From Neogemmobacter tilapiae (GTDB lineage: Bacteria; Pseudomonadota; Alphaproteobacteria; Rhodobacterales; Rhodobacteraceae): a stretch of 49,901 nucleotides of DNA. Shown here in pieces: positions 36,823-45,402 of the stretch. Both the position numbers and the translations under genes were made by a program. The stretch is from positions 63,351-113,251 of the forward strand of contig NZ_BMYJ01000009.1 in NCBI RefSeq assembly GCF_014652215.1. The letters are read 5' to 3'. Under the pieces are notes generated by a model. The model was not told where the DNA came from. It saw only the letters and a list, made by a program, of their open reading frames with translations, and made no database searches. Position 1 is the first letter of the stretch; every line of letters begins with the position of its first letter.

Positions 36823-37845
36823 TCAAAGCAAGAAGTCCTGCCGGTCAAGGCTTCCCAGCGCAACATAGACGCGGAAGGCCATTTCAGCCGCGACATCACC
36901 GTCAGTGTCCACCTCGACCAGATAGGCCCCGTTCAGAAAGCGCACCCGCACCTCGCCCTGGGCCGAGCCGAATTCGCCCGAACCGCGATATTGGAACGCT
37001 TCGTTCGCGGCGGTTCCGGCCACCGCATCCAGGGCGCGAAGGTCAATCTTGTCGCCTGCCGCAATATTGCGGGCATCGAAATCCTGAATCCGGTCCAGAC
37101 GGCTGTAGCTGACGCCCGGACCGCTGTCGGACAGGCTGGAGTAGACGATGGTGTCGCGCGCGCGGAGGGATTCGAACAGCATGATGCTATCGGCACCGGC
37201 CCCGCCGATCAGCCGATCTTGGCCCTGTCCGCCGGTGATCAGGTCGCTGCCGCCGCGTCCTGCCAGCAGATCGTTGCCATCATAGCCGTCCAACTGGTTC
37301 GCAGCACCGGAACCGAACAGGCGGTCGGCGCTGTGCGTGCCGGCAACATTCTCAAAACCCGAAAACTGATCGCGCCCCAAAGCCCCCAAGTTTTGCGCAC
37401 CGGTCTTGGCCAGATCAAAGGTCACGCCGTTTGTGGCAAGGGTATAGTTGCCGTTGTCCGCATAGGTGTAAAGAAAGACGACGGAATCATAAGTGCCTGC
37501 CCCGCCACGATAAACATCGTTGCCCTTGCCGACATAGGCGGAATCGTTGCCATCCCCCAGATCATAGAAATCGTTGCCCGATGAATCGAGCGCACTGTCC
37601 GCCGCCCGACCGCCATAGACGGTGTCATTGCCGGAACCGGCATGGATCAGGTGACCATTGTTGGCGTTGGCATCATAGGTGTCGATCACATCGGTGCCTG
37701 CGCCCGTATAAATATTGTGCAAGGCCGGGGCGATCCCGGCATAGGACACGACCCAAACCAGATCATTGTCCAAGCCTGAACCATCGCCGGGGTCACGCAG
37801 ATCGGCATCCATGCTGCCAGAGGGATCTAGAATACGTTCGACCAT
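36823..37845 (-). CDS. RTX-type calcium-binding protein
   Basis: This 340-residue protein has several glycine/aspartate repeats (AGSGNDTVYGGRAAD, LGDGNDSAYVGKGND, YDGNDLLAGRGGSDLITGG, GQDRLIGGAGADSI), and a C-terminal serralysin-like domain (DRIQDFDARNIAAGDKIDLRALDA, ending RQDFLL). It lacks the zinc protease domain, so it resembles a stand-alone secretion/beta-roll module. There is no signal peptide; type I secretion is expected. AAAGGAAAA precedes the ATG. It shares its C-terminal region with the RTX protein at 39.7 kb, and both are exactly 340 residues. Confidence 0.85.
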   Translation of the reverse strand: MVERILDPSGSMDADLRDPGDGSGLDNDLVWVVSYAGIAPALHNIYTGAGTDVIDTYDANANNGHLIHAGSGNDTVYGGRAADSALDSSGNDFYDLGDGNDSAYVGKGNDVYRGGAGTYDSVVFLYTYADNGNYTLATNGVTFDLAKTGAQNLGALGRDQFSGFENVAGTHSADRLFGSGAANQLDGYDGNDLLAGRGGSDLITGGQGQDRLIGGAGADSIMLFESLRARDTIVYSSLSDSGPGVSYSRLDRIQDFDARNIAAGDKIDLRALDAVAGTAANEAFQYRGSGEFGSAQGEVRVRFLNGAYLVEVDTDGDVAAEMAFRVYVALGSLDRQDFLL

Positions 37846-37930
37846 GGGATTTTCCTTTCAAATGAGTTTGTCCGCGAAAATGGCGGAATGTGACTGAATG
37901 GCGAAAATGTCCTTTGCCGTCTGGGCAAAG

Positions 37931-38674
37931 TCAAATGTTATCGTGGCGGCGGCGCAAAAGGTAGATGTCCATGATCCAGCCGTGTTCGGCCCGCGCCTGG
38001 GCCCTTGCGGCGATGATCTTGGGGCCGGTTTCGGCCAATGCCCCCGACAGCCGTATTTCCTGCGCCATACCAGCATAGCCCGCCCACCAGATATGCAGCC
38101 CTTCCTGCGGCAGGGTCTGAAAGGAACATTCGCCGTCCAGCATCACGACGCAGGCCTTGACGCCCATCGGAAAGCCATGGTCGCGCAGTTGCCGCCCGGT
38201 GGTGATGGTGACGGGTTCGGCCAGTTCGTTCAGCGGAATGGCATGGCCCGCCGTCAGGGCTTGGATCGAGGTGATGCCGGGAATGACGGTGATCTGGGGC
38301 GCGGGGGACAGGCGGGCGGCGATGCGCAGGGTGCTGTCATAAAGCGAAGGATCACCCCAAACCAGCAGCGCCACCTTTTCGGCCCCGCCGATGTTTTCAG
38401 CCCAGACCCCGGCAATCGCGTCATGCCACAGGTTCACGCGCTCCGCATAATCCGCCACCGCTTCATCCCGCACCGGCAGGTCGAATTCCACCAGTTTGGT
38501 CGCCGGGTTGGTCAGCACAGCCGCTAGAATATCCCGCCGCAGATCGGCCAGATCTTCTTTGCCCGCCCCCTTGCGGGGGATCAGGATCAGGTCGACGGCG
38601 TTGATCGCTTTGACCGCTTGCAGGGTCAGATGATCCGGGTTGCCCGAACCGATGCCAATCAGGAAAAGCTGCAT
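37931..38674 (-). CDS. cobF: precorrin-6A synthase (deacetylating)
   Basis: This 247-residue SAM-dependent methyltransferase converts precorrin-5 to precorrin-6A in the aerobic B12 pathway, methylating C-1 with loss of acetate. The opening FLIGIGSGNPDHLTLQAVKAIN and WGDPSLYDSTLRI are typical CobF. CobF occurs only in the oxygen-dependent route, in agreement with CobG nearby. It lies separately from the main cob block, downstream of the cbiM-like gene and of a terminator. Confidence 0.94.
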   Translation of the reverse strand: MQLFLIGIGSGNPDHLTLQAVKAINAVDLILIPRKGAGKEDLADLRRDILAAVLTNPATKLVEFDLPVRDEAVADYAERVNLWHDAIAGVWAENIGGAEKVALLVWGDPSLYDSTLRIAARLSPAPQITVIPGITSIQALTAGHAIPLNELAEPVTITTGRQLRDHGFPMGVKACVVMLDGECSFQTLPQEGLHIWWAGYAGMAQEIRLSGALAETGPKIIAARAQARAEHGWIMDIYLLRRRHDNI

Positions 38675-38685
38675 GTTGATCCCAT

Positions 38686-38710
38686 GAAAAAGGGGGGCAT
38701 GGCCCCCCTT
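38686..38710 (-). terminator. intrinsic terminator between cbiM and cobF
   Basis: On the minus strand AAGGGGGGC and GCCCCCCTT pair perfectly around a 3-nt loop and are followed by TTTT. It follows the cbiM stop by about 20 bp and ends only about 12 bp before the cobF start. cobF would therefore need read-through or its own promoter overlapping cbiM. Confidence 0.85.
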
Positions 38711-38731
38711 AAACCCAGTTGTCGCAAAGGC

Positions 38732-39409
38732 TCAAGCCGCAGCATAAAGCCGGGGCGTCACCAGTCCGCTGTCTTTCAACCCGCGCAGGCCCTTGGCCCC
38801 GGCCAAAACGGCCAGATCGACCAGTGGCTCCAGCAGGACGACCAGCATATAGGCCCCGCCGAACATGCCGACCGAGGACAGGGTCGTCGCGTTAAAGCCC
38901 ATGCCGTAGAACGCCCAGAAGGCCACCCAGACCACAACGCCGCCCTGATAGGCCGTCGAAAGCGCCAAGGCCTGCCCATAGCCCAGATCGACATAGGCCG
39001 TATCCGGCGCGATGATCTTTTTCGCCAGCAGTTGCAGCCCGAACAGCGGCACCAGCAGCGTCGTCAGGTTCATCCCATATTGCGGCAGGTCAAAGGGCGC
39101 AAAGAACAGGCCCTGGATCAGCAGACCCAGCGCCAGCCCAAAGGCGGCAGGGGCCGCGCCCAGCAGCAGGAACAGGGTCGAGCCCAGAATGAAATGCACC
39201 TCTGACACGCCCACCGGATAATGCGGCAGCAGTTCAAAGAAGGCAAAGACGGCGGCAGTGGCCATCGCGCTGCGGCTGATCAGGCTGGTCAGCCCGGAAT
39301 GATGCGCCGCCTCATAAGCCAATTTCACGCCAAACAGCGCAGCGGCCCCGGCAGTGCCATAGCTGAGGAAAATCTTGGCGCCCGTGACGACGCCCTCTTC
39401 GATATGCAT
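38732..39409 (-). CDS. cbiM: cobalt ECF-transporter permease component (CbiM-like)
   Basis: This 225-residue membrane protein begins MHIEEGVVTGAK. The N-terminal Met-His of CbiM proteins takes part in cobalt binding, and about six membrane helices follow. It most probably takes up Co2+ for cobalamin synthesis. The usual CbiN, CbiQ and CbiO partners are not adjacent, so it may act alone or use partners elsewhere. AGAGGAG precedes the ATG at 39409. It lies directly downstream of a cobalamin riboswitch, which ties its expression to B12 level. Confidence 0.85.
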   Translation of the reverse strand: MHIEEGVVTGAKIFLSYGTAGAAALFGVKLAYEAAHHSGLTSLISRSAMATAAVFAFFELLPHYPVGVSEVHFILGSTLFLLLGAAPAAFGLALGLLIQGLFFAPFDLPQYGMNLTTLLVPLFGLQLLAKKIIAPDTAYVDLGYGQALALSTAYQGGVVVWVAFWAFYGMGFNATTLSSVGMFGGAYMLVVLLEPLVDLAVLAGAKGLRGLKDSGLVTPRLYAAA

Positions 39410-39422
39410 GTTGCTCTCCTCT

Positions 39423-39437
39423 CCGTCCACCCGACGG
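39423..39437 (-). promoter_or_regulatory. small hairpin next to the cbiM ribosome site
   Basis: On the minus strand CCGTC and GACGG form a 5-bp stem with a 5-nt loop, ending directly before AGAGGAG, the cbiM ribosome site. It could be part of the riboswitch expression platform that hides or frees that site. Confidence 0.45.
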
Positions 39438-39451
39438 ATGAATGTTACGTC

Positions 39452-39646
39452 CCATGCAAGGCCGGTTTCCTGACTTGCGGATCGAACGCGGGCTTTCGCC
39501 TTCCCGGGGTTTCCCCAGTGGCCCTTGAAAGCCCGCTACCGCATTACAGTCGCGGGGGCGGTCGGGGTTAAGGGTGCCGCTTGGGTCCACCCTGTCCCGT
39601 TCCCGATGAAGTCTGGCGCGTAACGCCTTCGTGACACCTTGCAAGG
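39452..39646 (-). ncRNA. cobalamin (B12) riboswitch
   Basis: On the minus strand the 3' part contains AAGTCAGGAAACCGGCC (39460-39476), an almost exact B12 box. Upstream of it lie GCCACTGGGGAAACCCCGGG, CGCGACTGTAATGCGG and ATCGGGAACGGGACAGGGTG, in the usual order. The outer helix is formed by CCTTGCAAGG (39637-39646) with CCTTGCATGG (39452-39461). Binding of adenosylcobalamin should switch off the cbiM-like gene that starts 43 bp downstream. The 303-bp gap 39410-39712 is filled by this element. Confidence 0.95.
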
Positions 39647-39712
39647 CCAGTTCGCACCCCTTGCCCCATCCGGTCAAGCGCGGATGCGAAGCGCGCGGGC
39701 GAAAAGCGACGG

Positions 39713-40735
39713 CTAAAGGATAAAGTCGCTGGCCGTCAGATTGGTGACACCGGCCACGCGGATCACCATTTCCGGGGCACTGTCGCCGTCGATATCGACC
39801 AGAACAAGGGAATCGCTGCCGGATATTTCAACCAGCACTTCGCCCGCTTTAGAGCGGAAGTCGCCCGTGGCGCGGAAGACGAAGGCCTGATTGCCCTTTT
39901 GGGCCGCATTGGCGTCAATGGGCGAAAGGTCGATCTTATCCTCGCCCACGGCAAAGCCGTTGATCACATCGCCCGCCCCCAAGGCCATCTGCGCCGCGCT
40001 GTCCTGCATCGACTGATAGCGCACGGTATCCTTGGCATTGTCATGGGCCATCAGATCAAATGTATCGGCACCAGCCCCGCCAATCAGAATATCCGCGCCA
40101 TCGCCGCCGTTGATCTGGTCAACCCCGGCACGACCCAGAATCGTGTCATTGCCGCCCGCCCCCTCCAACTCATTATAAGATGCGCTGCCAGCAATCCGGT
40201 CGTGCCCCTCGGTGCCCACAACCCCATCAAAGTTCAGGATCAGGTCCTTGCCGAACACACCCAGATCCTGCCGGACCTTTTTGGCCAGATCAATCTGAAT
40301 CCCTTGGGTGGCGGCGGTCGTATTTTCCAGCAGATCGGTCAAAAACTGAAAACTCACAATCTGGCTGCCGAACGTTTCGCCAATAAAGCTGTCATTGCCA
40401 TAGCCCGCATGGAGAAAGGCATATTGAACCGTATGGACGACATCGTTTCCGGCCTGATCAAAGTAGATTGGCCTGCCATCGTTGAACGGGCTAAAGCCGC
40501 CCAGATAAAGCGTGTCGTTTCCTCTGCCCAAGTAGATGTAAAGCTGCGGTGCAAAGCCCGAGGCATCGACAAAATCATCGCCCGCATGCGTCATGATCGT
40601 CAGGCTGTCGCCGGGGCTGATCGAGCTAAACCTCAGCGTGATGCGGTTTTCCTTTTCCCCGGAAAATTCGCCGCCCAGCCAAGGGGCTTCATGCAAATCG
40701 TAAATGCCGGGCGTCGTGATGGTAAGTAAGGCCAT
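39713..40735 (-). CDS. RTX-type calcium-binding protein
   Basis: This 340-residue protein has beta-roll repeats (GNDTLYLGG, AGGNDTILGRAGVDQINGGD, GADILIGGAGADTFDLM) and a C-terminal serralysin-like domain (GDVINGFAVGEDKIDLSPID, ending TASDFIL). The C-terminus matches that of the RTX gene at 36.8 kb in order and spacing (FxFRxxGDF... EV... V.D.DGD.. EM.. RV). There is no signal peptide or protease domain. AAAAGG at 8 nt supports the ATG at 40735. It lies between the main cob operon and the B12 riboswitch. Confidence 0.85.
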   Translation of the reverse strand: MALLTITTPGIYDLHEAPWLGGEFSGEKENRITLRFSSISPGDSLTIMTHAGDDFVDASGFAPQLYIYLGRGNDTLYLGGFSPFNDGRPIYFDQAGNDVVHTVQYAFLHAGYGNDSFIGETFGSQIVSFQFLTDLLENTTAATQGIQIDLAKKVRQDLGVFGKDLILNFDGVVGTEGHDRIAGSASYNELEGAGGNDTILGRAGVDQINGGDGADILIGGAGADTFDLMAHDNAKDTVRYQSMQDSAAQMALGAGDVINGFAVGEDKIDLSPIDANAAQKGNQAFVFRATGDFRSKAGEVLVEISGSDSLVLVDIDGDSAPEMVIRVAGVTNLTASDFIL

Positions 40736-40881
40736 GTCCAAACCTTTTCGCTGCAAGCTTTCAGCATATGAGCGTCGGATTTTGGGGTCGGTCAAGTGCG
40801 CCAACGCACAAACTGCGCCCCTTCAACCCTAGGAATCCGGCCGGGCCGTTCTTTGGAGTTTTAGCCTGTTTGACCTGTCAC

Positions 40882-41613
40882 TCAGGCGCTGGGCGGAACC
40901 TCCATCAGCGGCCCATAGATGATCACCGTGGGCTGGCCTGGTCCTGAACCTTCCAAGGTCTTGGCAAGGGTCTGAACGGTGAACCGTTCGATCTTTTGCC
41001 CCGGCTGCGAAACCGCTTCGGCCAGCAAGGCGGGGGTGTCCGCTGGCAGGCCTTCGGCCATCAGGCGGGCGGCCAATGCGGGAAAGGTGCGGCGTCCCAT
41101 ATAGATGACGGTGGTGCAATCAGGGTCGGCCAGCGCGGCCCAGTTCAGCCCCTCGGGCAGGCCGCCGGTCACATCGGCGGCGGTGATGAATTGCACGCGC
41201 CGCGCCGTCAGGCGGCGGGTCAGCGGAATTTGCGCGGCGGCGGCGGCAGAGCTGGCAGCGGTCACGCCGGGGATGATTTCAAAGGGAATGCCGGCTTCGG
41301 CAAGTGCCAGAATTTCCTCCTCCAGCCGCCCGAAAACGCCGCTGTCCCCCGATTTCAGCCGCACGATATGCTGCCCGGTTTTCGCGTAATCGACCAAAAG
41401 GCGCGAAACATGATCCTGTTTCGGCGAAGGCCGCCCGGCGCGTTTCCCGACGCTGACCAGATCCGCCTCGGGCCGGGCCAAGGCCAGCAGATCGCCTGCG
41501 GAAAGGTCGTCATACAGCACGGCATCGGCCTGCCCCAACAGGCGGGCGGCCTTGACGGTCAGCAATTCGGGATCGCCGGGGCCAGAGGAAACAAAGGAGA
41601 CAAAGCCGGTCAT
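40882..41613 (-). CDS. cobA: uroporphyrinogen-III C-methyltransferase
   Basis: This 243-residue enzyme adds two methyl groups from SAM to uroporphyrinogen III, making precorrin-2, the branch point to B12 and siroheme. The opening FVSSGPGDPELLTVKAARLL and VSVGKRAGRPSPKQDHVSRLL, RLKSGDSGVFGR, and PGVTAASSAAA are family signatures. It overlaps cobB by 4 bp and is the last gene of the main cob block. Confidence 0.95.
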   Translation of the reverse strand: MTGFVSFVSSGPGDPELLTVKAARLLGQADAVLYDDLSAGDLLALARPEADLVSVGKRAGRPSPKQDHVSRLLVDYAKTGQHIVRLKSGDSGVFGRLEEEILALAEAGIPFEIIPGVTAASSAAAAAQIPLTRRLTARRVQFITAADVTGGLPEGLNWAALADPDCTTVIYMGRRTFPALAARLMAEGLPADTPALLAEAVSQPGQKIERFTVQTLAKTLEGSGPGQPTVIIYGPLMEVPPSA

Positions 41614-42914
41614 GCTGCGGGGCCGATCAGATGGAAGAAACTGCCCGTCACAAGACCACGGGCTGCCCCCGTCTCTGCCACGGGCTGATGGGTGGCGTCC
41701 AGAACCTCTGCAAGGGGGGCGTCGGGTTGGTGCAGGATCGTCGCATAGTGGAATTCATGGCCCGTCAGGCGCTGGCCTGCGGGCAGGCCGGGGATGGGAT
41801 GGGCAAGCGTCGCCAAACGATAGCCCAGATGCATCTTGCGGGCGTGAAAGCTGGTTTCCAGCCTCAAAAGCCCCAACATTTCATGACGCTGGCCTTGGGC
41901 GTCGATCAACCCCGCACCAAGGGTCATATAACCCCCACATTCACCGTGAATGGGTTTGGTTCGGGCAAATTCCCGCATCCCCGCTTTGAAATTCTGCGCC
42001 GATGCCAGAACCCCGGCGTGGAGTTCAGGGTAACCACCGGGCAGCCAGCAGACATCGGCCTGCGGATCGGGGGCCTGATCCGCCAGCGGCGAAAAAGGCA
42101 GGATTTCCGCGCCTTGGGCACGCCAGTCGGCCAGAAGATGCGGATAGACAAAGCTAAAGGCCACATCGCGGGCCAAGGCGATGCGTTGGCCGGGGGGGGG
42201 CAGGGCGCTTGGCACCCTCTGCGAAAGCGGCTTGGCCAAAGCCACGGCGCGCAGGGCGGCAAGGTCGATATGTTCGGCCACGAATGCCCCCAAGGCGGCC
42301 AAGGTTTCCGAAAGCCCTGCGCTTTCCTCGGCCTGCACCAGACCCAGATGCCGTTCGGGTAGGGTCAGATCCTTGCGCCGGGGCAGGGCCCCGAAGACCG
42401 CAATCCCGGCCTGCGCCATACCGTCGCGCAACAGCGCCTCGTGCCGCGCGCTGGCGACGCGGTTCAGGATCACCCCCGCCACCTGCACTTCGGGGCGAAA
42501 GGCGCGAAAGCCCAAGGCCACCGCCGCCGCCGATTGCGCCTGACCGCCGCAATCCAGCACCAGCACCACGGGCCAGCCCATCTGGGCGGCCAGATCCGCA
42601 CTGGCCCCATTGCCCGACAGACCGGGCCGGGCCACGCCGTCAAACAGGCCCATCGCCCCTTCGGCCAAGATCAGATCGGCGGGCAGGCTGGTGACGCGGG
42701 CGGCGATCCTTGCGCCGTCCATCGCCCATGAATCGAGGTTGAACGAAGCCCGCCCCGCCGCCGCCCCATGAAAGGCCGGATCAATATAGTCAGGCCCGCA
42801 TTTGAAGGGCTGCACCGCGATGCCCATCGCCCGAAAGGCGGCGATCAGGCCAAGGTTGACGGTCGTCTTGCCGCTGCCGGATGACGGCGCTGCGATCAGC
42901 AGGCCGGGCGTCAT
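41610..42914 (-). CDS. cobB: hydrogenobyrinic acid a,c-diamide synthase
   Basis: This 434-residue ATP- and glutamine-dependent amidotransferase amidates the a and c side chains of the corrin ring. The P-loop APSSGSGKTTVNLG (9-22) and the dethiobiotin-synthetase-like domain FKCGPDYIDPAFH are followed by a class I glutamine amidotransferase domain (LPGGYPEL, IHGECGGYMTLG). The ATG at 42914 lies 6 nt after a G-rich arm (GGGAGGGGGGGC) of a palindromic element, which seems to supply its ribosome site. It overlaps cobA at its 3' end. Confidence 0.94.
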   Translation of the reverse strand: MTPGLLIAAPSSGSGKTTVNLGLIAAFRAMGIAVQPFKCGPDYIDPAFHGAAAGRASFNLDSWAMDGARIAARVTSLPADLILAEGAMGLFDGVARPGLSGNGASADLAAQMGWPVVLVLDCGGQAQSAAAVALGFRAFRPEVQVAGVILNRVASARHEALLRDGMAQAGIAVFGALPRRKDLTLPERHLGLVQAEESAGLSETLAALGAFVAEHIDLAALRAVALAKPLSQRVPSALPPPGQRIALARDVAFSFVYPHLLADWRAQGAEILPFSPLADQAPDPQADVCWLPGGYPELHAGVLASAQNFKAGMREFARTKPIHGECGGYMTLGAGLIDAQGQRHEMLGLLRLETSFHARKMHLGYRLATLAHPIPGLPAGQRLTGHEFHYATILHQPDAPLAEVLDATHQPVAETGAARGLVTGSFFHLIGPAA

Positions 42915-42920
42915 GGCAAA

Positions 42921-43043
42921 GCCCCCCCTCCCATCCTCCCCCACAGGGGGGGAGGGGCCGCGCCGCGTCTTTGATCAGGGGCGCAAGCCAAAACATGAAG
43001 CGCCCCCTCCCCCCCCCTTGGAGGGAGGATGGGAGGGGGGGGC
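42921..43043. repeat. 123-bp palindromic element, copy 1 (cobM-cobB gap)
   Basis: Terminal inverted repeats of about 20 bp (GCCCCCCCTCCCATCCTCCC at 42921 and its complement with one extra G, ending at 43043) enclose a second pair of G/C-rich arms and a unique core of about 50 bp. The element fills 123 of the 136 bp between cobM and cobB. Its left end lies 6 bp from the cobB ATG. Copy 2, also 123 bp, lies inside cobG in the opposite orientation. In one reading frame both stay open and give similar proteins (start PLPSSPT). Confidence 0.85.
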
Positions 43044-43050
43044 AACCCGC

Positions 43051-43830
43051 TCATGTCCCCGGAAACCGTGGCGCGGTGCCCACGGGCCGATAGCGACGGT
43101 CATAATCCCCCGCATACAAACGGCTTTCGTCGAAATCCGTCGCACCCAGTGACCGTCCGACCATGATCAGCGCCGTCCGCTCCATCTCGGCCCCAATGGC
43201 CGTCCGCAACGTCCCCAAGGTCGCCCTGACCACCCGCTCATCCGGCCAGCTCGCCCGCCAGACCACCGCCACCGGGCAATCCGCCCCGTAATGCGGCACC
43301 AGGGTTTCCACCACGTTTTCCAGAACATGCACCGACAGATGGATGCACAGCACTGCCCCCGTCCGCGCGAAATTCTCCAAGGCCTCCCCCTCCGGCATCG
43401 CGCTGGCCCGCCCGCTGGTCCGCGTCAGCACCACCGACTGCGCCACACCCGGCAGCGTCAGTTCCGCCTGCAACGTCGCCGCCGCCGCCGCAAAGGAGGG
43501 CACGCCCGGCGTCACGTCATAGGGAATGTCCAAGGCCCGCAGACGGCGCAATTGTTCGCCCATCGCCGACCAGACAGACAGATCGCCCGAATGCAACCGC
43601 GCCACATCCTTCCCCGCCGCATGGGCCGCCGCCATTTCCGCGATGATGGCGTCAAGGTCCAAGGATGCAGTGTTCACGATCCGCGCGCCGGGCGGGCAAT
43701 GCGCCAGCAAAGCCTCGGGCACCAGCGAACCGGCATAAAGGCAAACCGGGCAGGCGGCGATCAGGTCGCGGCCGCGCAGGGTGATCAGATCGGCGGCACC
43801 GGGGCCCGCGCCGATGAAATGGATGGTCAT
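43051..43830 (-). CDS. cobM: precorrin-4 C11-methyltransferase
   Basis: This 259-residue SAM-dependent enzyme converts precorrin-4 to precorrin-5. [18 protein letters not shown], the [13 protein letters not shown] segment and [14 protein letters not shown] are typical CobM/CbiF. It begins 9 bp after cobE and is separated from cobB only by the palindromic element. Confidence 0.95.
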   Translation of the reverse strand: MTIHFIGAGPGAADLITLRGRDLIAACPVCLYAGSLVPEALLAHCPPGARIVNTASLDLDAIIAEMAAAHAAGKDVARLHSGDLSVWSAMGEQLRRLRALDIPYDVTPGVPSFAAAAATLQAELTLPGVAQSVVLTRTSGRASAMPEGEALENFARTGAVLCIHLSVHVLENVVETLVPHYGADCPVAVVWRASWPDERVVRATLGTLRTAIGAEMERTALIMVGRSLGATDFDESRLYAGDYDRRYRPVGTAPRFPGT

Positions 43831-43839
43831 TCTCGTTCC

Positions 43840-44229
43840 TTACACATTTCGTCCCGGCCCGCTGGCCAGTGCAATTGTTACGGTTCCGTCGGTCGAAACC
43901 ATGCGGTCGCCGATCAGACTGCCGCCCGGCCCCGCCCCGATCAGCGCGGCCGCCTCCGCCAGACGGCGGTTGCCGTAGCGGTCAGGGCTGTGTTCCGATT
44001 TGCCGACGGGGGCTTGCGCGATATCGCCAAGGCGAATGGCCCAGAGCGGCAGACCCATTTCGCCCGACAGATGTTGCAGCGCGTTGTAACCTAGTTTGTC
44101 TTCGGCCGTGGCCAGTGCCTCGATGCCTTCTTGCGCGTGAACCTCCAGAAAGGCTGTGGCCAGATCCACCGCCTCTTGGAACGATTGCCGCGTGGCCCCG
44201 CTGTTGAAACCGAAACCTGCTATGATCAT
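43840..44229 (-). CDS. cobE: cobalamin biosynthesis protein CobE (CbiG C-terminal domain)
   Basis: This 129-residue protein corresponds to the C-terminal domain of CbiG (GFGFNSGATRQSFQEAVDLA; LATAEDKLGYNALQHLSGEMGLP). In aerobic B12 makers CobE is required but its reaction is still unclear. The start at 44229 overlaps the cobL stop by 4 bp (ATGA). It also includes a likely substrate loop KSEHSPDRYGNRRLAEAAAL. Confidence 0.9.
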   Translation of the reverse strand: MIIAGFGFNSGATRQSFQEAVDLATAFLEVHAQEGIEALATAEDKLGYNALQHLSGEMGLPLWAIRLGDIAQAPVGKSEHSPDRYGNRRLAEAAALIGAGPGGSLIGDRMVSTDGTVTIALASGPGRNV

Positions 44230-45401
44230 CGTGTCACCACCCATTGCGTGACAGGCCGTTCCGCCTGCCATCCCCGCATTGTGCCAAGGCTGTCGGCCTG
44301 TGACACCTGAAATCTGTAAAGATTGCCACCCTTTTGTCCGTGCCAAAGGGTCAAAAGGCTTTCGGTTTCCAGCGTGACCGCATTGGCCACCAGTCTTGTG
44401 CCGGGGGGCAGTTGCGACCAAAGGGCTGACAGCAGCGCCTCACTGGCCCCACCGCCGATGAAAACGGCGTCCGGGTGGGGCAGGGCTGCCAGCACGTCCA
44501 AGGCTTTCCCCGAATGCAGGGTCAGACGCTTTTCAATGCCATAGGCCGTGCGGTTCAGCCGGATGAAATCCTGCCGTGTTTCCTTCGGTTCAACCGCATG
44601 GGCGATGCCACCCGCCAGACACCATTCCACCGAAATCGTGCCGCTGCCTGCGCCCAGATCCCAAAGCACCTCGCCGGGCCGGGGGGCAAGCGCGGCCAAG
44701 GTCAGGGCGCGGATATGGGACTTGGTCATGACCCCATCGGTCACAAAGCCATCGTCAGGCAGGCCGGGCGTGCGGGGCAGGCCGACAGCACCCGCGATTT
44801 CAAGCGCCACCATGACAGGGGCCTGCGCGAATGACATGGCGCGGGCGGGGCCCTTGTTGATGGTCTGGTGCGGACCACCCAGCCGGGAAAGGACAAAGGC
44901 CACACTGTCGCCCCAGCCCATGCTTTCCAGCCAATGGGCCAGTGCGACCGGCGCATCGCCATCCCGCAGCGTCAGAATCAGCCGCGCCCCCCGCTGAAAT
45001 TTCGCCCTTTCGCTTTGAAAATCGGCGGCGTGAAGGGCCAGACAGCGGACCTCTTCCATCCGCCAGCCCAAGGCGTTGCAGGCGAGTTGAAAGGACGAGG
45101 GCGCGGGATGGCTGACCCATTCGCCGGGGCCTAGGTCGGCCATCAAACTGCCGCCCGCCCCGAACCAGAAGGGATCACCCGAGGCCAGAACGGCAACCTT
45201 GCGCCCCCTCAAGGCCGGAACCGGGGCGGTGGAAAAGGGGATGGGCCAAGGCTGGCCCTTTGCGCCCACCCCCGCCAGTTCCAGATGCCGGGCACCGCCA
45301 AAGACGAATTCCGCCTGTTCCAGCGCGGCACGGCTTGCGGCGGACAGACCGTCCAGTCCATCCTCGTTCAGGCCAATGATCGTTACCCAAGGTTCAGACA
45401 C
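44226..45401 (-). CDS. cobL: precorrin-6Y C5,15-methyltransferase (decarboxylating)
   Basis: This 391-residue fused enzyme has an N-terminal CbiE-like methyltransferase (about 1-200) and a C-terminal CbiT-like methyltransferase/decarboxylase (LWDLGAGSGTISVEW). It turns precorrin-6B into precorrin-8X. The GTG at 45401 (MSEPWVTIIG) is preferred because AAGGA lies at the proper distance; the ATG at 45410 touches that site. With either start it is head-to-head with cobK, 1 bp apart or overlapping by 8 bp. Confidence 0.93.
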   Translation of the reverse strand: MSEPWVTIIGLNEDGLDGLSAASRAALEQAEFVFGGARHLELAGVGAKGQPWPIPFSTAPVPALRGRKVAVLASGDPFWFGAGGSLMADLGPGEWVSHPAPSSFQLACNALGWRMEEVRCLALHAADFQSERAKFQRGARLILTLRDGDAPVALAHWLESMGWGDSVAFVLSRLGGPHQTINKGPARAMSFAQAPVMVALEIAGAVGLPRTPGLPDDGFVTDGVMTKSHIRALTLAALAPRPGEVLWDLGAGSGTISVEWCLAGGIAHAVEPKETRQDFIRLNRTAYGIEKRLTLHSGKALDVLAALPHPDAVFIGGGASEALLSALWSQLPPGTRLVANAVTLETESLLTLWHGQKGGNLYRFQVSQADSLGTMRGWQAERPVTQWVVTR

Positions 45402-45402
45402 G

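Noticed and set aside
39312..39677. Minus-strand open frame of 121 codons over the riboswitch
   Set aside because: It coincides with the B12 riboswitch, whose conserved bases explain the sequence; the frame is accidental.
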